The notes under the pieces were generated by a model that worked only from the letters and a program-made list of their open reading frames with translations, had not been told where the DNA came from and ran no database searches. A DNA stretch of 64,000 bases, from NCBI RefSeq assembly GCF_030503615.1, contig NZ_CP129963.1, positions 3,968,001 to 4,032,000 on the forward strand, written 5' to 3'. Of the stretch, positions 7,046 to 13,116 are shown piece by piece (within the stretch, counting starts at the first letter, position 1; the number at the start of each line of letters is the position of its first letter). The position numbers were made by a program, and so were the translations under genes. Origin of the DNA: Sphingobacterium sp. BN32. Lineage in GTDB: Bacteria > Bacteroidota > Bacteroidia > Sphingobacteriales > Sphingobacteriaceae.

Positions 7046-7684
7046 TTACCGGCCTCTCGCCCCCTTAAAAAACCACCATAAAACACCAACAACCACTATA
7101 AGGAAAGCAATACCCCAGTCAATCTTGCAGAAGAATACTGCCTACACATTGGGTTTGCTTTCGCTGCTGTTAGATGACGGGGCCTGACTTCGGTGCTGTT
7201 CCTCAACAGGCGCAACTTGCTTATCGGTCGAATCCTGGTTTTCCTCCTGTCGTTCCTTTGTAGCATCCTTTCGTTCGGTGATCTTTTCCTTTTCTACCTT
7301 TTCCACTCAATCCGGTTTAGTTTCTATTTCGATTGTCAGCGTTTTATTAAGTGTATCGAGAATAGCTTTTACTTGCTGACCTGCAGAATCTCTAAGGAAG
7401 TTTTCCCCAGGTTTTAAATCCTCCTTTTGGGCGGTAACCCGGATCCTACTACCCTCTCGAATTGTCGTGGTAGTCGTTTCCCTTTCCGTTACGACAGTTC
7501 CTTTGTCGACTTCCTTTTCCGTGATCTCGGTTTTCGCGCCGGTGGATTCGGTTAAAGTCTGCTCAACCTTTGCCCCCTCAACAATCTTCAAAGAGGACGA
7601 TTTCTTTTGTTTGTTGCGAAGCGTACCACATGATGCAGCGGCCATCACCCTGGCAGCGATTGCTAATAATTTAACCCCTTTCAT
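7046..7684 (-). pseudogene. Possible unimolecular spanin, interrupted by two stops
   Basis: One frame of 212 codons runs from ATG 7684 to TAA 7046 with two internal stops (TGA at about 7307, TAG near 7145). The N-terminus has a short hydrophobic stretch ending MAAASCGT, a lipobox-like Cys near residue 19. A long Glu/Lys/Thr-rich, probably coiled region follows. The last 35 residues form a membrane segment (WGIAFLIVVVGVLWWFF). A lipoprotein N-terminus plus a C-terminal membrane anchor next to an endolysin is the layout of u-spanins, which span the periplasm to fuse the two membranes at lysis. That role is inference. The first ATG overlaps the previous small gene by 14 nt. Confidence 0.5.
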
Positions 7685-7838
7685 CTATCGCTATTTTTAG
7701 CCTGTCTAATGAATTATTTAAACTGTCTAATGACTTTATAAGTGTTGGTTGCTTACGTTGCTCTATCGGCTTGCTTTGCCTAGATGAGGTAATGATACCC
7801 CACCATATCAACATCAGTAATATTAATGTCTTTCTCAT
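7671..7838 (-). CDS. Small membrane-anchored coiled protein of the lysis region (55 aa)
   Basis: MRKTLILLMLIWWGII is an N-terminal membrane anchor or signal segment. A basic linker follows, then a heptad-like tail (LIKSLDSLNNSLDRLKIAID). The start overlaps the stop of the upstream gene (TAATG) and its 3' end overlaps the spanin-like gene, so the three are translationally coupled. It lies in a prophage lysis cassette. A holin-associated or spanin-partner role is possible but unproven. Confidence 0.6.
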   Translation of the reverse strand: MRKTLILLMLIWWGIITSSRQSKPIEQRKQPTLIKSLDSLNNSLDRLKIAIDERG

Positions 7839-8011
7839 TACTTACCTCGAATCTTTTGAACGATGGTATCGACTCTGTTTAATGCTTTGTCCACTCCTTC
7901 GCGGACTCCTTCCTGCTTATTTTCTACGACCGCAGGAACGCTTTCCTCAACTACCCTAGGAACTTGCCTGCGTACTTCTTCTACGATCTTCGCAACTAGG
8001 TCCTCATTCAT
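7838..8011 (-). CDS. Small coiled protein of the lysis region (57 aa)
   Basis: The gene starts MNEDLVAKIVEEVRRQVP and ends RVDTIVQKIRGK, all charged helix with Val/Ile at regular spacing, so probably a coiled coil. It has no membrane segment. Its ATG overlaps the end of the holin-like gene by 8 nt (ATGAATGA) and its stop overlaps the next start. Such tight packing is typical of phage lysis or tail genes. The function is unknown. Confidence 0.55.
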   Translation of the reverse strand: MNEDLVAKIVEEVRRQVPRVVEESVPAVVENKQEGVREGVDKALNRVDTIVQKIRGK

Positions 8012-8156
8012 GGTTATGGATCTTATACATCAAGTAGATATTGAGCAATATGGATAATGTTGCAACCAGAGCTACGACATCCTTATACGTTAGTCCAAAT
8101 ATCTTTACAACCCCGTCGACCTTTCTGTCGATCATATCTTGCTTAACCTCGCTCAT
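8004..8156 (-). CDS. Holin-like small membrane protein (50 aa)
   Basis: I chose the ATG at 8156, 4 nt after the stop of the endolysin. The frame extends further upstream, but there it only shadows the endolysin tail. An amphipathic N-terminus (MSEVKQDMIDRKVDGVVKIF) is followed by one membrane helix (VVALVATLSILLNIYLMY) and a short KIHNHE tail. Size, single helix and position directly after an endolysin suggest a holin or pinholin-like protein, but sequence alone cannot prove it. Unlike the endolysin it is intact. Confidence 0.55.
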   Translation of the reverse strand: MSEVKQDMIDRKVDGVVKIFGLTYKDVVALVATLSILLNIYLMYKIHNHE

Positions 8157-8160
8157 TCTC

Positions 8161-8613
8161 TTACTTACTGAAATATAAATCTGCTTCCGCTTTTGTTCTT
8201 CTTCGCAATCCAGCGAAACCTTTTCCCCCTGCCTTGTTCTACTTCGCAAATTCTTCACGTGTGTTCGGATCGCTTGGGTTGATGTTGAACTTCTTCAATA
8301 GCCTCGATTTGCTGAGATTTGCCCCGCCCAAATTAAATATGAAACTTACTAGAGCATCAAATTGGTTTTGTGTCAGCTTGAACTTAACCAACCGCAATAA
8401 ATCCCCCTCATAACCTTTCAAAATCTCCTTCAGCATACAAGCAGCCTGATGTTCTGCCTACGATCGGTCCTGCATCGTTACCTTTCGCCTGTTAGGCAGG
8501 CAATACGTAAACCCGTATCCGATCGTCGAGATATCAATCGGGTCTTTGTATGGTTTACCGTAGAACCCCTCAAAGCTCTTAATGAGCGCTAATCCCTTTT
8601 CCCCCGTTTTCAT
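8161..8613 (-). pseudogene. Phage-type lysozyme (GH24) with two in-frame stops
   Basis: The frame runs from ATG 8613, preceded by a good AAGGAG-type site, to TAA 8161. It carries the GH24 catalytic pattern E-x8-D-x5-T in SFEGFYGKPYKD and IDISTIGYG (about residues 12-28), and later the FDALVSFIFNLGG segment. A TAG follows QDRS near residue 52 (at about 8456) and another replaces the usual Trp in EFAK-W-NKAGG near 8237. Both are single transitions. Without suppression the enzyme is dead. The intact form would cleave peptidoglycan at lysis. Length (about 150 codons) is normal for the family. Confidence 0.85.
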
Positions 8614-8655
8614 TTCTCTTTCTCCTTTATGATATTTCAACTTTTACTTATATTG

Positions 8656-8717
8656 TACCTTTATCATTAGTTTAGTGTGAAGAGTCCAAGAGCCTCCCAG
8701 CTCATTGGGCTTATTTT
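8656..8717 (+). ncRNA. Array unit 1
   Basis: A TACCTTTA box at 8656-8663 is followed by a weak hairpin region. The terminator-like stem AGCC..CCA / TGG-GCT lies at 8691-8712 with a broken T-run after it. The unit begins 43 nt upstream of, and divergent from, the endolysin start. Confidence 0.45.
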
Positions 8718-8719
8718 AA

Positions 8720-8752
8720 CCTAGCGGAATAGTGGCCGCTAGGCTTTTTTTT
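8720..8752 (+). ncRNA. Array unit 2, terminator part only
   Basis: CCTAGCGG at 8720-8727 pairs perfectly with CCGCTAGG at 8736-8743 and is followed by eight Ts. No promoter box lies in front of it, so it looks like a truncated unit or a backup terminator for unit 1. Confidence 0.5.
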
Positions 8753-8754
8753 AT

Positions 8755-8830
8755 TATCTTTGAAATAACATTTCAATGATAAGTTAATTAGTGAGCCTAG
8801 CGGAGCCAGAAACCGCTGGGCTTATTTTTT
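8755..8830 (+). ncRNA. Array unit 3
   Basis: A perfect TATCTTTG box at 8755-8762. GAAAT/ATTTC hairpin at 8762-8774. Terminator AGCCTAGCGG at 8794-8803 with CCGCTGGGCT at 8813-8822, then a T-rich run. A four-codon frame (ATG ATA AGT TAA) lies between the hairpins. Confidence 0.55.
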
Positions 8831-8845
8831 TAAAAGATTTTCCAG

Positions 8846-8927
8846 TACATTTATATAGACATTGTTTTCGAAGAGCAATGTTTCCATTGAGCCTGACGTT
8901 TCACAATTCGTCGGGCTCTACCTTTTT
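8846..8927 (+). ncRNA. Array unit 4
   Basis: A TACATTTA box at 8846-8853. Hairpin ACATTG at 8859-8864 with CAATGT at 8876-8881 (11-nt loop). Terminator GAGCCTGACG at 8889-8898 with CGTCGGGCTC at 8909-8918, T-run to 8927. This is the clearest copy of the full plan. Confidence 0.6.
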
Positions 8928-9053
8928 GACCCTCTCTTCAAAAGCGAATCTTTTTAAAATTGGCCCGGTGTTTGTCAAATACTAATCGCTGTGTAACCCT
9001 CCCGAAAAGTCGGACTGTTTGAAATGCGAAAATTCGTAACTTAGAACAGTACA

Positions 9054-9320
9054 ATGAAAAAGACAAGAATCAGCGAGAGCCAGATCGTTTCGGCGATCAA
9101 GCAACATGAATCAGGTAAATCCACTTCTGATATCTGCCGGGAGTTGGGTGTCCACCAAGCCACATTTTACAACTGGAAGAAGAAGTATTCCGGGATGGAC
9201 AGCCAAGAGCTGCGACGTATGAAGGAACTTGAGGAAGAGAACCGCCGTCTCAAACAGATGTATGCGGACCTTGCCCTAGATCATAAGATCCTCAAGGACG
9301 TACTATCAAAAAAGTTCTGA
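9054..9320 (+). CDS. IS3-family transposase OrfA
   Basis: The 88-residue protein has a helix-turn-helix (SESQIVSAIKQHESGK and DICRELGVHQATFYNWKKKY, residues 7-44). A leucine-zipper-like stretch (LEEENRRLKQMYADLAL) follows. It binds the terminal repeats. The slippery heptamer AAAAAAG at 9308-9314, just before the TGA, would allow -1 frameshifting into OrfB to make the OrfAB transposase, the standard mechanism in this family. Confidence 0.92.
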   Translation: MKKTRISESQIVSAIKQHESGKSTSDICRELGVHQATFYNWKKKYSGMDSQELRRMKELEEENRRLKQMYADLALDHKILKDVLSKKF

Positions 9321-9340
9321 GGCCCTGCCAGCGCAAGGAT

Positions 9341-10144
9341 ATGGCTGCTTATGTGATTTCGACGCACCGGATCAGCATCAGCAGGGCCTGCAAGATTGTC
9401 AATCTTCCCAAGTCAATGTATTATTACAGGAACAAGAAGGATGACAGCGAAACGATAGCGAAGCTCCGAGAGCTGGCCGATCGGTATCCAACCGAAGGAC
9501 AGGACCTTTACTATTCACGGATCCGACACGAAGGACTGAAGTGGAATTACAAACGAATACGCAGGGTGTATCAACTCTTGGGGATGAACCGTCGCAGAAA
9601 GACCAGAAGACGACTTCCGGCCCGGGTAAAGCAACCATTGTCGATTCCAGAAAAGCCGCTTAGAACATGGTCTTTGGACTTCATGAGCGATGTACTGACC
9701 AATAAGCGCAAGTTCAGGACACTGAACATCATTGATGACTTTAACAGGCGGGCAATAGCTATTGAGGTTGCACATAGTATGCCAGCAAGCAAAGTAACCT
9801 ATCTATTGGAGCGCATCATAAAAGAGCAGGGAAAACCTTCATGTTTCCGTACGGATAATGGTCCAGAATTTATCAGCAGGGAATTTCGAGATTGGTGTGC
9901 TGGCAAAGAAATAGAGATACAGTATATCCAACCAGGCAGGCCTATGCAAAACGCTTACATTGAACGTTTCAACCGCACATTTCGGGAAAGTATCCTCGAT
10001 GCCTACCTCTTTGAAGACACTCTACAAGTACAGATACTTGCAGAAGAATGGATACAAGATTACAACTACAAAAGACCACACGAGTCATTGGGAGGGAAAA
10101 CCCCAATGGAATACGATGCCCTGCCGGCGGCATGTTATCAATAG
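9341..10144 (+). CDS. IS3-family transposase OrfB (DDE integrase domain)
   Basis: The protein contains the HTH_21-like region (MAAYVISTHRISISRACKIV) and an rve integrase core with the DDE triad: Asp in WSLDFMSD, Asp in FRTDNGPEF and Glu in NAYIERFNRTFRE. The frame is open upstream of the ATG at 9341 back to the OrfA slippery site (VLRPCQRKDM), so OrfB is probably made mainly as the OrfAB fusion. The length (267 aa) is normal and no damage is seen. Confidence 0.92.
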   Translation: MAAYVISTHRISISRACKIVNLPKSMYYYRNKKDDSETIAKLRELADRYPTEGQDLYYSRIRHEGLKWNYKRIRRVYQLLGMNRRRKTRRRLPARVKQPLSIPEKPLRTWSLDFMSDVLTNKRKFRTLNIIDDFNRRAIAIEVAHSMPASKVTYLLERIIKEQGKPSCFRTDNGPEFISREFRDWCAGKEIEIQYIQPGRPMQNAYIERFNRTFRESILDAYLFEDTLQVQILAEEWIQDYNYKRPHESLGGKTPMEYDALPAACYQ

Positions 10145-10280
10145 GTCAACTTTAAAAAAGATTGACCTATTGATAACAACTATATTTAAATTTGAAAACT
10201 CGCCTGGATGCCAGTCCGAAAATAGGGAGGGTTACAGCTGCACGTTCTAAATATTTATTTTAAAGCCTTAGAATTTTCAC

Positions 10281-10365
10281 TAACTTTAAATATCCGTTTC
10301 CATTATTGGAAGTATATTTTATATTAGAGAGCCTAACAATAAGCAGCTGTTAGGCTTTCTTTTTT
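10281..10365 (+). ncRNA. Array unit 6
   Basis: A TAACTTTA box at 10281-10288. Small hairpin TTCC/GGAA at 10298-10311. A second AT-rich box (TATATTTT) at 10313-10320. Terminator AGCCTAACA at 10330-10338 with TGTTAGGCT at 10348-10356 and a T-rich tail. The stem differs from the two main classes. Unit 5 upstream of it is split and degenerate because of the IS (8928-8991 and 10237-10280). Confidence 0.5.
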
Positions 10366-10384
10366 GGCGAACCATTTTTTTCAG

Positions 10385-10456
10385 TATATTTGAAATAGGA
10401 TTTATATTCATATGTTTATTTATTAGCCTAGCGTTACATTCATGCTAGGCTTTTTT
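10385..10456 (+). ncRNA. Array unit 7
   Basis: A perfect TATATTTG box at 10385-10392 and an AT-rich middle. Terminator AGCCTAGCG at 10425-10433 with TGCTAGGCT at 10443-10451, then six Ts. A tiny frame ATG TTT ATT TAT TAG ends directly at the stem. Confidence 0.55.
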
Positions 10457-10473
10457 GATTAGAAATATTTTTC

Positions 10474-10564
10474 TACATTTACGCTCACACTAGTTTCATA
10501 GGGTTAGTGTAAATATTGCAAAGCGTGGGGCTTGTGCGTGGCTACAAACAAGCTCCCTTTTTTT
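10474..10564 (+). ncRNA. Array unit 8
   Basis: A TACATTTA box at 10474-10481. Hairpin ACACTA at 10487-10492 with TAGTGT at 10505-10510. Terminator GGGGCTTGT at 10527-10535 with ACAAGCTCCC at 10548-10557, then seven Ts. The terminator stem is unrelated to the AGCC class, so the plan is conserved more than the sequence. Confidence 0.55.
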
Positions 10565-10573
10565 AACCTTCAG

Positions 10574-10623
10574 TAAAGCCGTATTAAAGATTCCTTCTAA
10601 ATTTCCATCGGTTTAGCTTTTTT
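10574..10623 (+). ncRNA. Array unit 9, reduced
   Basis: TAAAGCCG at 10574-10581 can pair with CGGTTTA at 10609-10615 (one bulge), followed by GCTTTTTT. Only a poor box (TAAATTTC at 10598) is present, inside the loop. It is probably a decayed unit. Confidence 0.35.
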
Positions 10624-10639
10624 CCTTAATTTATTTCAC

Positions 10640-10722
10640 TACATTTATATATTAAAATTTTGTTAATAGGGCAAATGTTTTGGTTTTATTAGCCTAGCGC
10701 TGTCGTTTGCGCTAGGTTTTTT
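10640..10722 (+). ncRNA. Array unit 10
   Basis: A TACATTTA box at 10640-10647. Hairpin AAAA-TTTG near 10654-10662 with CAAA-TTTT at 10672-10681. Terminator AGCCTAGCGC at 10691-10700 with GCGCTAGGTT at 10709-10718, T-run. A tiny frame ATG TTT TGG TTT TAT TAG ends directly at the stem, parallel to unit 7. Confidence 0.55.
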
Positions 10723-10736
10723 GTTTTAAAATTTTA

Positions 10737-10820
10737 TACCTTTGTTTTACCGATTTACATAAACGATGTTAATTGGTATGTTTTACAGCCCTGACGTCTC
10801 GCAGATCGTCAGGCTTAATT
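10737..10820 (+). ncRNA. Array unit 11
   Basis: A perfect TACCTTTG box at 10737-10744. Eight-bp hairpin TACCGATT at 10748-10755 with AATTGGTA at 10771-10778 (one wobble). Terminator AGCC-CTGACG at 10787-10796 with CGTCAGGCT at 10807-10815 (one bulged C). The T-run is weak. Confidence 0.55.
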
Positions 10821-10835
10821 ATATAAATATTTTCT

Positions 10836-10920
10836 TATATTTATATATTGACATTGCTTAACATAAGGCAACGTTAATGCTAAGTGTAAGCCTGACGTGG
10901 GGAAGACGTCGGGCATTTTT
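10836..10920 (+). ncRNA. Array unit 12, last
   Basis: A TATATTTA box at 10836-10843. Hairpin ACATTGC at 10851-10857 with GCAACGT at 10868-10874 (one mismatch), close in sequence to unit 4. Terminator GCCTGACGT at 10890-10898 with ACGTCGGGC at 10906-10914, then ATTTTT. It ends 1 nt before the stop codon of the opposing tail gene. Confidence 0.55.
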
Positions 10921-10921
10921 A

Positions 10922-12840
10922 TTAAACCCCTACCGAGATAGGGGCTGATTGATTTAGCCAATAATTAACTCTACAAACCCATTCGATTGTGACGAAGGGG
11001 GAAACAATTATACCGATCTCTGATGTAGTTACTTCCCCTGCTACCTTAACGTTGTTCGATTTGTTATATACCGCAATAGGCCTATCATTCCATTTGCTAT
11101 CCAACTTAAGTGTATCTACCCCTGCGGATGCGTAGTCGATAAATACATATAGTTTCTCTCCAACTTCGTATTGAAAATAAACGGACCTAATCCCTGATGG
11201 TTGTGTAAATCCTCGGTAATTCACCCCTTAAATTCCATCCCCTACAGGATAAGTTCGCTTAGCCTTATCGTCCATAACGATAGGGTATGTTTTGCGTGTT
11301 GAAGCTAGATAAAAAGCCCTGCCAACATCTTCATTTCGATCCCTAGATGCGCCATTCGTCGGAACTATAGCTATATTAAATCACAGGTCGAGTGTAGTTC
11401 CATTAGAAAGTCCATCTACATTTCTAACAGGCGCAACAGCGTTCTCCCAGTGTGCAGATCTCAAGTCCATGTTAGTCGCATAGTTGGCTGCTGCGATATT
11501 TAAAGGTATTCTGAAATCGTACACGGTAGTTCCATCGCTAATACGCAATGATTCCGGAATCATTCTGTTGTATGTTGGTGACCACGCTGGCCTAACATAG
11601 GTGTTTTGAGTACCGTAATCATGGGACAGTTCAAGAGTTTTTCTAGCAATGTGACACCACGAAAGAAGTATATTATTCTTATCCCCTCTTTCATATCTAT
11701 TTTTTACGGTTAAAATAGCGTCACCCTGACCGAAAGAAGGTCGTGCTGTATATCCACTACAGGTCTATTTTCAACGATGAACGCTACCATCGTAGTTACG
11801 TCAATAATATCGTAGCTTTCATTGATAGTAATCTTATCCGAAGCATAGTAAATGCCGTCGCTAACTTTTTGACAACATTCAAGTCGTCAGCCTTAATTTC
11901 CTGTATAAGGTTTTTATACAAGGAATAGCTGAACTGCACTAGCTGATCCAACAGCAAAGTTTGTCGTATTCGATGCGCCTGATACATATATTAAAGACTT
12001 GCGCGAAGGAGAAACGAAAAGCCATCCATTATCAGTAGCGGTATTTTGCGAGATAAGAGTTAGTGTATTTGCATCCGGTACCTGTAAAAGATAGAATTTC
12101 AAACCGCTACCATCTCGCCAAACACTACCAACATCGGAAACAGTCTTGCCGTGCCCTGTCACTGTAGCGTTAACTACGCCAAAATAACCGTGATTGCTCC
12201 CTAAATGCCCTCCATTGAAGTTAATAGGTGATGCCTCGTCAGAGCTTCCTCCATTCAGCCCAAATACTGCCGTAGCTTCTACATCATCCCCTTTGTTGAT
12301 CAATTTGTTAGATGCAATATTGATAACGTTATTTGCTGATGATCGAAATCTTAATCCTGTAACGATGTCGTATTCACATGAAATTACAGTTCCTATATAC
12401 AGGTAGTCCCCGATAGAATGACTTCTATACTTCTTTTCGATAGTAGCTACCATTGGGAGATATTCAGGTCTTACCTGCCCGCTCTTGTTATAAGATTGAT
12501 ATATTGAATTTAACGGAGCTTTACCCAGCGCCATTACGCCATTTCCGTCACCTGTGTGATTGAATCTGATATTCATTTCCAACGATACCGCTCCTGTTGG
12601 AACTGTGAAAGTATCGTTTATTTGTTTCCCATTTTATGTGGGTGAGTAATCTATAAATTCGCTACCATCGTCATTTACAGTTTAAGCAAGCCGCCTACAG
12701 AATTTAGAAAACGTAAGTTACCGTTGGTCGCGTTCCTTCCTATAATCGTGATAACGTCATATCCTATAACGGATAATGGCTGAGAATACGATGAGTTCGC
12801 ATCATTTTTAAGTACGCCGGTGTATAAAAGTGCACAGACT
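10922..12840 (-). pseudogene. Decayed phage tail or baseplate protein
   Basis: Pieces on one strand join into one long protein. The order is LLYTGVLKND, YDVITIIGRN, SEFIDYSPT, NDTFTVPTGAVSLEMNIRF, the 12582-11950 block, DGIYYASDKITINESYD, KNRYERGDKNN, PAWSPTYNRMIPESLRI and finally VNYRGFTQPSGIRSVYF to TAA at 10922. At least three stops (TAA near 12635 and 11232, TGA near 11381) and several single-base frameshifts at short A-runs interrupt it. KNRYERGDK and NRMIPESLRISDGT resemble Bacteroidetes prophage tail proteins located before the lysis genes, by recollection. A separate frame ending VKWPDS at 12850 may be the last piece of an upstream tail gene. Confidence 0.6.
10927..10944 (-). terminator. 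Terminator embedded in the 3' end of the tail gene
   Basis: CCCCTA at 10927-10932 pairs with TAGGGG at 10939-10944. On the minus strand it overlaps the last codons and is followed by an A/T-rich run with five As (AATAAAAA). It would end the tail transcript just where the plus-strand array ends. Confidence 0.4.
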
Positions 12841-13116
12841 ACCAATCAATTAAGAATCAGGCCACTTAACACGAAAAAAACTACTGTAGGGACAATAGTT
12901 TAAAAAATTTAAGGGATACATCAAATGGTTACTTTGCGAAATTCAATGCTGTCTCATTCATATCGTTGTTGATATAGTCATTTATCAATTAACAGATCTG
13001 ATCGATACACTTAAGAAGAAATATTACATGAACCTTTATATTTAAGTTTTTATCATCAACAAAACCTACATGGACATTGTATATCAGATTAAAGCAGATA
13101 AAATATCACCGATACA
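12841..13116. other. Junction between prophage remnant and chromosome
   Basis: Apart from the short VKWPDS-ending frame (12850 to about 12910, minus strand) nothing coding is visible. No attachment repeat, integrase or tRNA was found, so the prophage end is a deletion junction rather than a recognisable att site. Confidence 0.4.

Larger units (their letters stand above)
8992..10236 (+). mobile_element. IS3-family insertion sequence, IS407 group
   Basis: The 1245-bp element begins TGTAACCCTCCC at 8992 and ends with its complement GGGAGGGTTACA at 10236. The similarity of the ends extends inward with a shared TCGGACTG. The flanks carry a 4-bp direct repeat GCTG (8988-8991 and 10237-10240), the duplication length typical of the IS407 group. 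Two overlapping-frame ORFs encode the transposase. All parts look intact, so insertion is probably recent compared with decay of the surrounding prophage. It splits unit 5 of the hairpin array. Confidence 0.92.
8656..10920 (+). repeat. Tandem array of about twelve promoter-hairpin-terminator units
   Basis: Removing the inserted IS leaves about 1.0 kb made of repeated units on the plus strand. Nine units have a TAnnTTTR box (at 8656, 8755, 8846, 10281, 10385, 10474, 10640, 10737, 10836). Spacings are 99, 91, 186 (two periods, IS removed), 104, 89, 166, 97 and 99 bp. Each box is followed by a variable small hairpin and then a rho-independent terminator. The stems recur: AGCCTAGCG in four units, AGCCTGACG in three, others in the rest. 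Compensating changes in both arms keep pairing while loops differ. There is no ORF of normal size. The array is antisense in direction to the prophage genes on both sides. No known array type (CRISPR, tRNA, DGR) fits. Confidence 0.75.

Noticed and set aside
7193-7417. Plus-strand frames opposite the spanin-like gene
   Set aside because: They mirror the Glu/Lys-rich minus-strand gene and are Ser/Phe-rich antisense shadows.
8791-8985. 64-codon frame on the plus strand within the array
   Set aside because: It begins in the unit 3 terminator and runs through unit 4; codon content follows the hairpins rather than a protein.
9399-9792. Minus-strand frames within the IS transposase
   Set aside because: Overlapping antisense shadows of OrfB without start signals.
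8656-10920. CRISPR array
   Set aside because: Repeats are imperfect, hairpin plus T-run structures dominate, spacers do not have a constant length, and no cas gene is near.
6774-12840. Stop-codon recoding by the phage (TAG or TGA read as an amino acid)
   Set aside because: All three stop codons interrupt frames, and true single-base frameshifts occur too, so decay is the simpler explanation.
12841-13116. Prophage attachment site
   Set aside because: No direct repeat, integrase or tRNA was found at either side of the remnant.
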